Origin: Cladosporium sp. IMV 00045
Lineage: Eukaryota; Ascomycota; Dothideomycetes; Cladosporiales; Cladosporiaceae
Length of the DNA stretch: 64,000 nucleotides
Direction of reading: 5' to 3'
Assembly: GCA_001931905.2 (NCBI GenBank)
Contig: MSJI02000499.1
Span: 62,001-126,000 of the forward strand
Shown here: one piece after another, positions 10,883-22,393 of the stretch
Layout of the letters: each line of letters begins with the position of its first letter
Position numbering within the stretch: the first letter of the stretch is position 1
Program-made: the position numbers and the translations under genes
The notes under the pieces: model-generated
What the model was told of the DNA's origin: nothing
Databases searched by the model: none
What the model saw: the letters and a program-made list of their open reading frames with translations, nothing else

Positions 10883-12539
10883 ATGGCTGAACCTGGAATT
10901 GCGTCAGCATCAAACACTGGCAATCCTCCAGGGGGGTTCTTTGATAGAGTCAACCAGGTTGTCGGAAATGGCATATTCAGCAAATACTCTTTTATTCGGC
11001 GCTTTGATGGTGTGTCTCGATTGGCAATCTTGGATGGTCACGATGTCCCACTCAACGAGCGGGAAGTTTTTGACTTCTATCAACTAAAGCCTGATGAATT
11101 ACGAAACTTGAGCATCCGAAGCCAAGGCCATCCCATAGTCATCCTTGTCGAAAACATCAACCGAGATTGCGTCGAGCTACTGGATGCCGCTTTCGGTATT
11201 GATCCTGTCTTCCTATCGGCATATGAGCATGGGGTCGCTGCTTCGCAAGATGCTTTACCAAACGACTTTCGAGATCTTGCGAACCGCCTGAGAGAAGCTG
11301 ACGGCAGTTCCTTATATCATGGGGCGGTGTGGACTATCAGGGTTCGAGGTCTTCCTACTAATCGAACTACCTTTCGCCACCCCGGTACTGTTTCGCACTC
11401 TGCTTACAACGAATTGGTAGCAGTATGCTCCTGGCCAGCGTCACAAACACGTAAGTCAATGTTGCTCACTGTGCTGCTTCCTGAAACTCACATAATATTG
11501 TACGACAGACCTTGTTGTAGTCGAGTCTGGCGCTCGCTTGGGAGGTGGACACGACACTGACTACATCGCTTCGCCGCCTCTTCCGCACATCTTATGCACT
11601 TCACCTTCAGCTTCCTACGAACTTTTCACTCGACACAAAGCTTCCTACGACTCGTTCGTCGAGCTTTGCGCTGCTAATGGTGGGGATATCAATGGCCGCA
11701 TTCCGGAACTCTCAGGCGTGGTGTTCGGCCTGCTTCCGGATCGGTTCCAAGACTCCGACACTCGCGAAGAGCGCTTTTCCACATTACTACAGCTTTTGGC
11801 CGTGTTGGTGTATGGTTCGAAGATTTTGCAGCTGGGAGTCGACTGGGACAAACTGCGCTATGAAGCTATCTTGTCACCCTCAAATCGATTATTTCAGTCC
11901 CTCATAGGTTTGCGGCGACAGATCACAGACATTCATCGAGATCTGAATCCCGATCTTTTGAGAGCCGAAGTGCCTAAGCCGGCGAAACGTTTTATCGGCA
12001 TGGGCACCGAAAGGGGATTCGACTTGGTCGGGCTTTCCAGGCGACTCAATGCTTATTCTGTCGATCATGGGTACGCCCAGTCAGTCCTAGATTGGGTAAC
12101 CCGACTTGCCCAGGAGACTGAGAAGATGGAAGACGATCTCAACGACGACATACAGCTGGCCATAGGAGCAGCCACGATCCAAGATTCTGACGCGATGAAG
12201 CAGCAAGCCGAAAAGGGGACACTACTTACCACATTGGCCGCATTGTACCTCCCTTTGACCTTGGTGACAGGAATCTTTGGGATGAATATCCGCGAGATAA
12301 GCAGGGGAGAGCCACGTTTTTGGTGGTGCCTCGTGACTCTCTTTGTGATTAATCTTGCCACAACGACTTTTGTTCTGGTATACAAAGACTGGACACGCTT
12401 CCGGAAGTTTATAGATGAAGAAATTCACAGGGCCAAATTGACCAGCTTTGGTATACTTGTTTCGAGAGTTGACTTTGCACACAACGATGGATCTCTCATT
12501 CTTCAAGCGATCAAGTTCCTGCGTTGGAAGAGAAAGTAA
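10883..12539 (+). CDS. CorA-like Mg2+ transporter protein
   Basis: Two exons, 10883-11450 and 11509-12539 (58-nt intron, GTAAGT...CAG), give 532 residues. The C-terminal part has the CorA arrangement: a long helical region (about residues 350-425), TM1 in LLTTLAALYLPLTLVTGIF ending in the signature GMN tripeptide (about residue 445), a short loop, then TM2 (WWCLVTLFVINLATTTFVLVY) and a basic tail. The N-terminal 300 residues are the soluble domain seen in fungal CorA-like proteins and are not strongly conserved. It probably carries divalent cations across a cellular membrane; the loop after GMN (IREISRGEP) lacks the usual acidic MPEL motif, so ion selectivity is uncertain. The start reading MAEPGIAS is preferred over upstream in-frame ATGs at 10724, 10739 and 10808. 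Convergent with the next gene, ends 65 bases apart. Confidence 0.82.
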
Positions 12540-12604
12540 AGCTTCATTCTGGGAGAATAACAAGGAATGAGCGAGCCTCATCTGACCGACCGCCAAAAGC
12601 CAAT

Positions 12605-13621
12605 CTAGCTCTCACCGCCCCACGCAACGTTCTCAGCAAGAAAGCCGCAACCAGCCTGGCCTTGCAGCGAATCACCAGTCGCCATACCAGCCGCAAACCC
12701 ACACGACTCCGTACCATTGTAAATTCTACAAAGACCACTGGGATCGTTCACAATGTCGACATAAATCATGGCAGCGCAAGCTTCGTCCTCCACGCAAAGC
12801 TGACAGCAGGCCGAAGCGTCGTTGGCAGCGGGAATGTCCGAATCCTGGATGATGTACGGATCCGAAGGCTCGTAGTTGATGCCGCCGCGGTTGATGAGGT
12901 TGGACGGGGCGCAAGCGGCGGACAGGGTGGTTTTGGTCGAAGCGGTGCTGGTGTAGTCGGTGGGGAAGCAGTCGATTTCGTTGGGCATGGTGGTGGTGCC
13001 TGGGACGTATACCGTATCGTCGACTTGGATGGTAGTTGTGGGCGTTGGGACGAGGCTGCTTAGCCATTTGGTGGAGACATCTTTCGTGTACTCTGTAGTG
13101 TAGGTGTGGTCGAAGACGGTTTCTGTTGGGTAGCCTGTCGTGGTGCCACGAGCATAGAAGTATTCCGTAGCCTTAGTGGGAATGCAAGTCGTGCGGACTG
13201 AAGATGAAGAAAATGAGCCAGTGTATTCTGTGCTGGTGTATACCGCGGTTCTGAATGCATGTCAATGAAAATTGCTTGTCAAGAGGGAACACCATTGAGC
13301 TTACACGGTGCTGTTTGATGTGCAGTCGTAGGTGTATGTTGTAGCGGTAGCGTTCAGGGCGGTGGTAGTCCCAGTCGTCTCCTTGACAGTATGCGTGTCT
13401 GGCGTATGCGTGAGCGTCGTCGTGCGCGTGTAGTTCGCAAGAGTCGTTGTGAACGTGAGCGGGTCTCTGTTGGTGTTCGTTTCGGTCTGAGCAGGGGCCT
13501 GCACAATGGATGCCTGATCAATTGTCGAGGTTATCACTGTGGACACCGGGCAGGACGAAGACGATTCTTTGCCCATGGCAAAGGCCGCGAGGCCAAAGAG
13601 TGCAAGTGCAGAGCTGAACAT
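12605..13621 (-). CDS. Secreted Thr/Ser-rich protein with Cys-rich C-terminal domain
   Basis: Two exons, complement(12605..13250, 13305..13621), give 320 residues. A signal peptide is clear (MFSSALALFGLAAFAMG). Residues from about 25 to 190 are rich in Thr, Ser and Tyr with repeated TTT and YTSTEYT-like runs, typical of O-glycosylated wall or extracellular fungal proteins. The last roughly 100 residues hold several cysteines (SACCQLCVEDEACAAMIY, GLCRIYNGTESCGF, AGCGF), reminiscent of a PAN/apple-like disulfide fold. No GPI-anchor tail is seen (it ends WGGES). Function is unknown; an extracellular or wall-associated role is inferred. The intron (54 nt) has GTAAGC and CAG ends. It resembles in style the secreted gene at 18453-19751. 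Confidence 0.8.
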
Positions 13622-14874
13622 GGTGTTCTTTTTCGAAGTACTTTGAGAGTGAACAAAAACCTGGTGCTTGCGAATACTTCACTTGAAGAGTACTTATACT
13701 ATCTAGTTTTCGCAATGCGTTGGTAGCGTCATTTGGCATTGCTGTCTTCTCACGAGTTTTCGTATTCATTGAGTCGCTAGCATATGGTCCGGTGGAGGGC
13801 ACCAAATCCTTTCGTCGAGTGTGATGAATTAGGACTTCCCTTTTGTGACCAAGGCCGGTGTAAAGGCCTGCTTGAAGCGCGCTATAATATGCTATCTCGA
13901 TCGGGTTTAATTGATGTGCAATTCGAACGCACGGTTTTGGCGGCTCGTCATCATCGATGCGTGTTTTAGGTACATGTTTGCTTTCTACAAACACAACAGC
14001 TACCACTTCTGGTGTGACTGAGATGCATTGCTCCTGAGACTATGGTGTTGATGAAATAACCTGAGCGAAGTCAGTCTAATTTCATCGACACCTCACTGCG
14101 ATCGTGAAGAGAAATGGCCGGCTGAAGGATCACGGCGGATGTTCGTGACTTTGGATCGTGCCGGAGTCCGCAGCCGATGGGCTGACGCTTTGACATCCGA
14201 GTTCCATCGCGCCAGAACAACCGCTCCATGCACACGCGATGACCACGCAGTGCAACAGTGGATGAAGATGCCGGCGCGATGTAGCTAGAAAATCTTCCCA
14301 AGAGAAGGGTCGTTTGCTAGCTGCTCGTGAGACCTGGGTTTCGCACGATTCAGCACATCAGACTGGCCGCTCATAGTACGAACGCCCACGATCAGAGCCT
14401 GCGACACCACGACCAGGAAGTGCCTGGTCGTGTTTGAGGCGCAAAGATGCATGAGACGCTACCGAGCGAAGTGATTCGTAGGCAAGCGATCCAGCGATGT
14501 ATATCACTCCAAAAGTTCAGTCGAGTAGCCATCACCCCCAGATGCTTCTAGGTTTCTGAGAAATCTCTTCTAGCAGCACTCTGAAGCATAGAGGGTCATC
14601 ACAGGAGTGAAGTCTGTTGATACCCAAGAAAGTGAAACCACGTGACGTTGCTAAGCTTCCTGTTGCCGGTCGCGAATCATTGGCTGTACCCCACAGCGAC
14701 GGAAGCGCGGATTTGGGTCTCTACCAGAGCAACGACAGACGACGCCAGTGCTGACTCCCGTCTGCCTCTCGTCCAATACAAACTCGGCCATTTGACCGTA
14801 TCCCTTCATCTTTCAATGACACCGGCCCACAATACTATGCTCCCCGACTGACCAACACCCATCTTGCAATTGTT
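13622..14874. other. Intergenic promoter region, secreted protein / Zn2Cys6 regulator
   Basis: About 1.25 kb between divergent starts. No open frame here has a recognisable product. A short inverted repeat with arms CCAGGAAGT / ACTTCCTGG-like lies around 14405-14430 (accaggaagtgcctggtcg), a possible small palindrome but not tied to any factor. Confidence 0.4.
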
Positions 14875-16761
14875 ATGGCCGAAAGCTCCACTAATGGCAA
14901 TGGCGATGCCAGCCCGCCTTCGCAAAAGCGCCAGCGCGCAAAACAAGCATGCGAGCCTTGTAGGCTGCGCAAGCGAAGATGCGATGGAAATATGCCCTGC
15001 AACATGTGCACACAGTTCGAATACAAGTGCTACTTCGAAAAGCATCCGCGCAAACGAAGTAAGCTTGTCGAGCAGGATGCCGTCGAAAATGGAATTGTGC
15101 AGGCTAGCCCAACACGAAACGCCACTCCACCACGCGAGGAAAATACCAGTCAAGAAGACATGTCGAAAATGCAATCCATGGAAGCCAACTCCGGTATGGC
15201 ATTCACCAGGCTACTCGGAATGAGACTGGATGCGAGCGCAGGTCCCAAGCTCTTCACTTTCGGATGGAACCTAGGCACTGGGTCCAGCAGTGCGCCCATC
15301 ACTACTCCAGTCACCAACTTCCTCACCCAAGATCAGATGATCGCGATGTCTAGACTATTCTTCGCCAATGCTCATATACTCTACGGTATCATTGACGTAG
15401 AATGGTTCATGAAGCAGGTCATGCTGAGGTACTCCTCGCAGAAGCCAGTCCAGTGTCCCGACCACCTCATGGCGGGTGTCGCTGCACTGGGGACTCTGTT
15501 TGGGGACAGGAGTCTTGACGCGATTTTACCAGGCCTCGTCGATTCAGCAAAACTTGCGCTTGAGAGCACAAGCACTATGCAGCCGCCAACAATCTACGAC
15601 GTGCAATCCTGGATTTTGCGATCAATATATCTTCGCGCGACCGGACATCCCCATGCGTGCTGGATGGCGAGTAGTATCACCATGCATCTCATAGAATCAT
15701 GTGGCCTCCAGCAAGAGTCTACTAGTTCTATCATGTACCCTCCCACGAATGATCACATGAACGACCTGGAAATTCGACGCCGTACCTTCTGGATTGCACG
15801 ATTACTGAACACTTGGGTCTCATTCGAATACGGACGCAATCGTGTCGCACTTCGCGGCATCACATGCAAGCTTCCAATTCACCGTGAAGGAGATTTCACC
15901 CGCGAATATATCGACTTGTACAGTATCTCATGCTGCCTGGACCCGGATAATGCGGACAAGCCAACACAATGGGAGGAATTCCTCCGCCAGCTCGAGCAGT
16001 ACGATGCGCCACACGATTGCATGGAGCTATCGCGCGCCAATTTGGGCCTGTGTGCTTACCGTCGCATTCGCCTGGGGAACCCCAACCTACCAGCGGAAAC
16101 GATCAATCGCATCATTGCGATAGGACTCGGAGGATTACAGGCAGCACGAAATCAAGCTAACAAAAGCATGCCGTGGTGGCATGTCGCCAACGTGCCCTTC
16201 CAATGTATTTGCGTATTCCTGGCGATCGACACACGAGAATCGTTATCGCATATTGGTACAGCCATGCGAACACTAGAGATGGTTGTGAAGCGGTTCGACA
16301 CTGTTGCCATGAAGGAGGCGCTTAAGACGGCCCGCTTCTTGGTTCGACTTTCGAAGAAGAAGAAGGATGAAGACTCCGATGTCTTGGAGAAAAGCCTCAA
16401 GCGAGATCTTGTTGAAAGCGAGACACGGGCAGATAATCTCCAGCCGATACAGCCGAAGACTCATCAGGGCAATCAGCCGCAACAACAGCAGCAGACGGCA
16501 CAACAATTACAAACTCAACAGCAAATGCAACTGAACCAGATGTCGCAGCCACATCAACAGCAGCAGCAACCGCTTCAACAACAGCCTGTACCAATGATGG
16601 ACGAACAGCAAGGAATCTCGTGGGAACAAGGGCCTTTGACCACTAGCAGCGGCGAAGACTGGAACATGGACTACTTGAACAATACTGAGTTTGACTGGAA
16701 TTTCTTTTTGAGCCAAGATATTCCAGCTTTCCAGAACCTCGCACCAGACGGAATGATGTGA
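14875..16761 (+). CDS. Zn2Cys6 fungal transcription factor with Gln-rich C-terminus
   Basis: Single exon, 628 residues. The N-terminus has a binuclear zinc cluster with spacing C-x2-C-x6-C-x5-C-x2-C-x6-C (cysteines at 26, 29, 36, 42, 45 and 52), followed by a basic linker (KHPRKRSKL). The middle (about 130-480) matches the layout of the fungal-specific regulatory domain, including the conserved stretch FWIARLLNTWVSFEYGR. A Lys-rich segment (LSKKKKDED) is followed by a strongly glutamine-rich tract (about 535-590) and an acidic, aromatic tail (EDWNMDYLNNTEFDWNFFL) that looks like an activation domain. It is a nuclear DNA-binding regulator, probably recognising CGG-based sites. Targets cannot be told from sequence; the flanking secreted and transporter genes are possible but unproven targets. 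The plus-strand ATG at 14875 directly precedes the zinc cluster region. Confidence 0.92.
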   Translation: MAESSTNGNGDASPPSQKRQRAKQACEPCRLRKRRCDGNMPCNMCTQFEYKCYFEKHPRKRSKLVEQDAVENGIVQASPTRNATPPREENTSQEDMSKMQSMEANSGMAFTRLLGMRLDASAGPKLFTFGWNLGTGSSSAPITTPVTNFLTQDQMIAMSRLFFANAHILYGIIDVEWFMKQVMLRYSSQKPVQCPDHLMAGVAALGTLFGDRSLDAILPGLVDSAKLALESTSTMQPPTIYDVQSWILRSIYLRATGHPHACWMASSITMHLIESCGLQQESTSSIMYPPTNDHMNDLEIRRRTFWIARLLNTWVSFEYGRNRVALRGITCKLPIHREGDFTREYIDLYSISCCLDPDNADKPTQWEEFLRQLEQYDAPHDCMELSRANLGLCAYRRIRLGNPNLPAETINRIIAIGLGGLQAARNQANKSMPWWHVANVPFQCICVFLAIDTRESLSHIGTAMRTLEMVVKRFDTVAMKEALKTARFLVRLSKKKKDEDSDVLEKSLKRDLVESETRADNLQPIQPKTHQGNQPQQQQQTAQQLQTQQQMQLNQMSQPHQQQQQPLQQQPVPMMDEQQGISWEQGPLTTSSGEDWNMDYLNNTEFDWNFFLSQDIPAFQNLAPDGMM

Positions 16762-16995
16762 GGAGCGCATATGCATGGCAGGATTGTGGTCTCTTCTTTC
16801 CATGCCGACCAGTGCGGTTTGACCAAAAGGAATTAATACCCCAGGGAAGACGGGTCGGCGTTGTCTGGAGTTGGAATGGGACTTGATTTTTAATTGCGGG
16901 TTTCATCCAGCACGCCGTGCGCTTTGATAGGAATAAGGCATTTTACTGTCGTCAAACATGATGCATCGTTGTACAGTATTAACGTAACTTGCATC

Positions 16996-17910
16996 TCAAG
17001 CCTTCCCTTTATGCTCCGCCGACGCTTCAGATTCATTTTTCGTCATCCTAATCTTATATTCCCTAGGAGTCTCTAAAGGTTCTTTAGTCTTCCCGAGCAT
17101 TTTCGATACGAGCCCCGGCTCCTGCCACATGCCGACTTTCTTGTTTTTGGCTTTTGCCTCTGCCTCGCGGTATTGTTCTTCATTGCCTCCGAATTCGCTG
17201 CCGAACTTCGCCTCGTAGACAGTCGCCAGTCCGCGCTTAATCATCTGAAGTCCAACGTCCTGCTTGAAGAAGAAGAATCTCTTGCGAACCACCGAACACA
17301 CAATCCGATCATACTGATCCCGCCTGTAAGGGTACACGCGCACATGCCTCTGCAAGACAAACGATCTCAACCAGTCCAGCGCCTCTTGTGAATGAGGCTG
17401 CGACGGGCGACCGAAATGCGCCAACTCAGGCGCATCAACACCCGCAATCCTTACATGCAGCGTACCCTCCGTACCTCCTATCCTGCGCTTTCCGTTCTTC
17501 TTCTTCTTCTTCTGCCCAATCTGCCTCAACCATCCCCAGCCCATAATTCTGCCACCAGGCGTGTGGAAGAAGCGAAAATTATCTCCATCGCCCACGCTCG
17601 TCACGTAGCCAAACAAGCTACGGCGCCGGAAGAAAGACGGCTTGAGGTAATCGGCGCCAGGGATGCGACGGAGGTAAGTTTTGTAAGCGGAGAAGAGCAC
17701 CAGCGTCGTCGCGGAAGTGATCGCGCAGAAGAAAATCGTCTGCGTGCTGGTGTAGTGCGTCGCGTCGCGCGCGTTCAGGGAGCTCGTCCAGCTGCCTTTC
17801 ACGGAGTCGGGGAGTTGGTTTGAGAGGGCGGAGGAGAGCGTGGACGCGTCGGTTTCAATCTTCTTCTCCGAATTGGAGGATTGCCGGAAGGGCCATGGAG
17901 GCCATGGCAT
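16996..17910 (-). CDS. LCL3: LCL3, membrane-anchored SNase-family endonuclease
   Basis: Single exon, 304 residues, matching the fungal LCL3 family of membrane-bound, probably mitochondrial, staphylococcal-nuclease-like proteins. One hydrophobic segment (IFFCAITSATTLVLFSAY, about residues 58-76) is followed by the SNase domain: VTSVGDGDNFRFFHTPGG, then VRIAGVDAPELAHFGRPSQP, LRSFVLQRHVRVYPYRRDQYDRIVCSV and a GLATVYEAKFG stretch. The acidic and arginine residues expected in the nuclease active site are present (D in GDGDN, R and D in RIAGVDAPE, R in RDQYDR). A run of five lysines in the loop before the domain is a local feature of this copy. It is convergent with the Zn2Cys6 gene, with 234 bases between stops. 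The biochemical role in yeast is poorly defined. Confidence 0.92.
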   Translation of the reverse strand: MPWPPWPFRQSSNSEKKIETDASTLSSALSNQLPDSVKGSWTSSLNARDATHYTSTQTIFFCAITSATTLVLFSAYKTYLRRIPGADYLKPSFFRRRSLFGYVTSVGDGDNFRFFHTPGGRIMGWGWLRQIGQKKKKKNGKRRIGGTEGTLHVRIAGVDAPELAHFGRPSQPHSQEALDWLRSFVLQRHVRVYPYRRDQYDRIVCSVVRKRFFFFKQDVGLQMIKRGLATVYEAKFGSEFGGNEEQYREAEAKAKNKKVGMWQEPGLVSKMLGKTKEPLETPREYKIRMTKNESEASAEHKGKA

Positions 17911-18452
17911 TGTTTGAGATCAGCCGGGTGGGTTGATGGTGGGCATTTGGGTGGAATGTCAGGTTAGGGATTCGTGACGTGAGGTAGGTGCTGGGAGGGC
18001 TAGCGCCAAAGCCAAGTTTGGGAGCTTGTTTTGCGAGCATGGTTTTTATTTTGGCTGCGTTTGTTTGTTTATCATTTAGGGACACCACCAATAGATATCT
18101 ATTCACTGCGTACATGTACTCAAAAGTCGCACCTTCAATGTCGCGATTCTGACGCGCCTAAGAGACCCTGTGGAAAACAAAACCGGTCCGTCCTCCATTT
18201 ATTAGCTGCGGGTCCAGCAAGATCAAGCACATCATCATCGGCGGCATCGGGCTTTTCAACGGACTCTATGGTGTTTTGCCATCCTGTAAAATTCATTGCG
18301 ATGAGCTCTTCAATAGGAAATTGACTTCGAAAGCAGCCTGGAACGCGAAATACAGTACAAGAAAAATCATAATTATACGTTCATACAGGAAAATCGTTAA
18401 GGCATCTATACATCTAATGCTTTTGAAAAGAAGAGAAATGAACTGAAAACGC
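17911..18452. other. Intergenic region, LCL3 promoter and 3' end of secreted-protein gene
   Basis: About 540 bases upstream of LCL3 (minus strand) and downstream of the next minus-strand gene. No other feature was recognised. Confidence 0.4.
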
Positions 18453-19751
18453 TTAGTCGACGAGAACGCCGCCCTTCTTGGCGCAGGTCTCTGCCGCTCC
18501 GGAAGACGTTGTTGTCACAGTGTTGACGACCCTGGAATCTTTGTTAGCAATTGGAAATACCAAGGGGTTTGCAATGCGGAGGACTTACTTCGTGGTGAAG
18601 GTCTGAGTCTTCGTGGTGACGACGATCGGCAGGTTGATCTGCTTCGTCCTCGTGGACTGCTTGGCCGTGATGGTGACAGGGCCGGCGGTGACAGGAGGCG
18701 GAGTTGAGATGGTGGTGGACTCGACGGTCGTTGTGATCGTCTGCGTAGTCGCGGGCGCGACGTCTGAGACAGTCGACGTGACGGCAGTGTCGTAGGTGAC
18801 GGTTTTGGTGCGAGCGTCAGGAGCACGCTTGACGAGAGCGTTCTTCGCGAGAAGTTCTCTGCGCTCCGCGACGAAAGCCTTCTTGATCTCTTCGCTCGGC
18901 ACGCGACCCTCGAGGATCTCACGCTTGAAGTGGAAGCCGGCATTCGTCCTGCTCCTGCCGAAGGGCTTGAAAGCTTTGTTCAGAATACCGCCGATGATTC
19001 CCTTGTTCAGGTTGATCACATCTTCGACGATGCTGTTGAGAGGGCCGAGCACGGTAGGAACGATGCTGGCAATCGGATCCTTGACGTGGTGGGTTGGCTT
19101 GATGGAGCAAGACGCGGCAACGGTCTTAGTGCTCGGGATGACCTGCCACGTCTGGGTGCGTTGGGTCAAAGTAATGAGGCCGCGAGTGCTCGTGACCGTC
19201 GTTGGCTTCGGGGTGATGGTGTGGGTCCCACGGCCGGAAGTAATGGTGGAGGCATCAGCTGTTGAGGTGATGACATCGGTGATTGTGCTGGTCACGTTGA
19301 CAACAGGAGTCTCCTGGTTTGTGACGGTTACGGTGGGCGTAACGGTAGTGGTTTCCTGGGTGCCAACGGTGAGAGAGAAGTCACGCTGGTAGGCAATGGG
19401 CTCGCCTTCGTCGCCGTTGTTGGATATGATCAGAATCGACCAGTCGCCATCGTACAGCTTCTCCTTAGGCCAGTCCTCGCAAGTAATGAGTTGAGGCTCA
19501 TTGTCCGGCGTCAAAGGTGTCTCAGAGCATTCAGTCTGGTCGCCGTTGGGATCGACGAAGACGTTGTGAGCGGTATCATCTTGGCATCCTGTGAACTCCT
19601 GAAGGGCAGTAAACGGGTCCGAAGAGTTTTTGTTCTGGAAGAATGTGCCGCCGCTGGTGAAATCGATACCGAAAGACTCGCAATCCGCAGATACGGAAGG
19701 AACGAAAGATAGAAGAGCGAGAGTGGCGCCGGCTGCTTTGAAGGAAGGCAT
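18453..19751 (-). CDS. Secreted Thr-rich protein, function unknown
   Basis: Two exons, complement(18453..18531, 18589..19751), give 413 residues. The start MPSFKAAGATLALL begins a signal peptide that ends near VSADC; an in-frame ATG 16 codons upstream is not preferred. The N-terminal part (to about 150) has paired cysteines (DCESFG, TGCQDD, TECSE, ITCEDWP) and looks folded; two Thr/Val-rich tracts (about 150-215 and 335-395) flank a middle region with dibasic KR sites (HFKREIL, LVKRAPD) that could be Kex2 cleavage points. The second exon adds a short tail ending CAKKGGVLVD. The intron (57 nt) is GTAAGT...CAG. No membrane anchor or GPI signal is seen. An extracellular or wall role is inferred from composition only. 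Confidence 0.78.
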
Positions 19752-22169
19752 GGCTAGAGATTGTCTGAGCAGACGAACAAGTGACTGGAGAATGTGCAAT
19801 GGTGAGTAGTGAGATTTCGAGACATAGGCATGGATGGTCTTATCCTATATGCGATTGCCATAAGGTCTGTTGTGGAGATGAATCGCATGTGCGCATGCAT
19901 CCTGCGCAACCCGTCCATGCATCTAGCGAAAGGCTAAAAAAGGGCTACATCGTGGCAATACTTGCTAGAGCCGGACAATTGATCGTCAACGAAACTCACT
20001 TCTGCCCCTTGTGGATGTACTAGATCCGTCGGACGACTCGTGGCGATGACACGGGACAGTCAGCTGCCGCCATGCCTTGACTGCATATTCTAGCTGCTGT
20101 CATTGCTAATGCCTAGAAATCGTTATGGGTTGGCAAAACGCGCTTTGAGCAAAAAAGCCCACTTGGTTTACGTTTGCCCAGTTGCGGTGTTGGAGATAGA
20201 CCTGATTAGGCTTCGCTGTTGCGAAAGTAGATCTCGGACCAGCGTGAGGCTTATTGTGCGGTTCACGATTGGCTTGCGCCCTATCCACCATGGATCTCCA
20301 CTTGGATGCAAGTCCATGTGGACAACGGCCGAAGCAAATGGGCTACCTCCAGGCAAAGGAAGACGATTCAATTGTCTTTTGACGCAACTGCATAGATCAA
20401 TTCTTCTGCATTTCATCAAGAACTGCGAGTCTCCGGCTGAGAGGTAACCGACATAAGCTCAGAGTATCACCCACAAGCTTTCAGGGGAAATGGAATTGTT
20501 CACTATGAAACATGCGGATTTCCAACCCGGAGGCTCGGTCTCAATAAGATCTTCGACGTAACCAGGCGGACCGGGCGCTCCCCCATCAAGCCTTCCATGG
20601 CCCGCCGAACGAACCGTAAGCCACAAACACGAAATCCCCAAAGAGTAACAAAGTCGGTGATCGGCAATACGCTACTGCAGGACCATCCTTTGCTGCTATT
20701 CTGGGGTTCAGGCGACCTTTGCAAGTACTGCAATGCCACTGGGGACATCCATGGCAGACAAGACTGCGAGAGCGGCATAGAAATGCATAAACGCACGCGA
20801 GCAGCCCGTGTTTGCTGAAATTACGGGAATACTGACGGACGATAATGTTTGGCCGAAGCTTCTTGGAGGATGAGACCGCTTCGTCTAAATAATACTGTAC
20901 ATGATTCTGCTCGATTCGGTACATTCGGCGGCGATTTCACAGGCATGACCATGTGTTGTGCAGATTCGAATGCAGCATAGCTCTCAGTCATGCATTGTTT
21001 CCTGCAGACCATCAAAAATACCAACGTTCGCCGTTCGCCCCGTTAGAAAGCGGTTTCTTCGTGTTGTTGTCCGAGTTTACTGCCAACGATGATACCGGCA
21101 CGCCTGATTTACGACCTCGTCGATCCAGTAGTCCAAGCGCCTGGTCGGAGATCCGAAGCAGAAGCGGGTGAACAAGATTGTTGAGATGGTGTGGGACCTG
21201 GGGCAAGCGGCTGACTGGTTTAGCGGCAGCTTTATCCGATGCGATTCCCGTATGTCGCGCAAAAGAACTTCACGCGGACAAGGACTTGCTTGTTCGATGG
21301 ATAAGTATAAATCTACCGTTGTCTGAGTCTACTGCTGAGCTGCTTCAAGTGTCATTACTATTTAACGGTGTCTGACAGTTGGAGCGTTAGCAGTTGAACG
21401 TTCGACAGATGTTTGTCTGCATGTCCCAGAATGTGAGAACTCGGCCGTTGCGCTTGAGTTGGCGACAGGGGCTCAGTATTGGAATCCGGGCATCTGGTAG
21501 ACCCATGGTTGAACAGACGACATCGCATCAATACAATGATGTATTGCATTCTGCAGCGTTGTGGCGTGCTGATACGCGCTCATCGAAGGAATACGAATGT
21601 TCTTTGATTGACACCTGCATATATTATCTTGAGATGCAGAAGACCCGAGCAAAAGTCGATTTTGTTCCCTGCGAGTACTTTAGGCATAGCACAAGCCTTG
21701 GGGAGTATGGGTACCAGAGGGGCGCGGGATGAGTGCCTCGGCTTTGCGGGAGGAAAGGAGGCGAATTCGAGATTTTCTCCAAGTCCGTAACAATATTCTC
21801 ACCCAACACAAAACTACCTTAGGAAATACAACCGGCTGCCATCTAGTTAACCCCAGCTCAAAGACACAATAATCCTATCATCAGCGATGCAGGCAGTTTA
21901 TTGGCGCGAGGCGCTCGTCCGAACTGCGAACATGCGGTCTCCACGCAGCTGAAGTGGACCAACACAGCATCGGCATGCCCGCACTCACAATTGACAGCGG
22001 AGCACGCCGTAATTCCAAGAGAACAGGAAACGCAAGATTTCTTCAACCTATACGAGCTCGGCGTCAGGTTTTCGTGATCCTGCAACACGACTTCCCAAAG
22101 AGACAGAGAGTCTGGTCGGGGCGCAGGCTACTTGGTTGGACACCCAGACCCGAAGGCCATCAACGAGTA
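19752..22169. other. 2.4-kb intergenic region with no gene seen
   Basis: Many short open frames on both strands, none with a recognisable domain, signal peptide or convincing intron chain. It includes the promoter of the minus-strand secreted-protein gene and the upstream region of the tRNA pair. Small RNA genes could be missed here. Confidence 0.35.
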
Positions 22170-22262
22170 TCCTCGCTGGCGCAACAGGTAGCGCGTTCGG
22201 CTGTTAGAATCTTCAGATTTCAGCATACCGGAAGGTTGGTGGTTCGAGCCCACCGTGTGGAG
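22170..22262 (+). tRNA. tRNA-Asn (GUU) with 20-nt intron, copy 1
   Basis: Cloverleaf elements are visible: acceptor arm TCCTCGC, D-arm (GGCGCAACAGGTAGCGC), anticodon stem-loop CGG-CTGTTA with GTT at 22203-22205, intron 22207-22226 one base 3' of the anticodon, and T-arm GGTGG-TTCGAGC-CCACC. The 3' acceptor strand reads GTGTGGA, leaving a T-T mismatch at the fourth acceptor pair. The discriminator is G at 22262. The mismatch makes this copy slightly suspect. Confidence 0.82.
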
Positions 22263-22300
22263 TGCCCACAGGCATGTGTGCTCTCATCTCTCTTCTCTGA

Positions 22301-22393
22301 TCCTCGCTGGCGCAACCGGTAGCGCGTTCGGCTGTTACAACCCACGGGTTTGAGCATACCGGAAGGTTAGTGGTTCGAGCCCACTGTGAGGAG
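22301..22393 (+). tRNA. tRNA-Asn (GUU) with 20-nt intron, copy 2
   Basis: Same architecture as copy 1, 38 bases downstream: acceptor TCCTCGC pairs with GTGAGGA (one G-T wobble), the anticodon GTT is at 22334-22336, the intron is 22338-22357, and the T-arm is AGTGG-TTCGAGC-CCACT. The intron sequence differs from copy 1 (acaacccacggg against agaatcttcaga) while the mature parts are nearly identical, so the duplication is not very recent. Confidence 0.88.
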
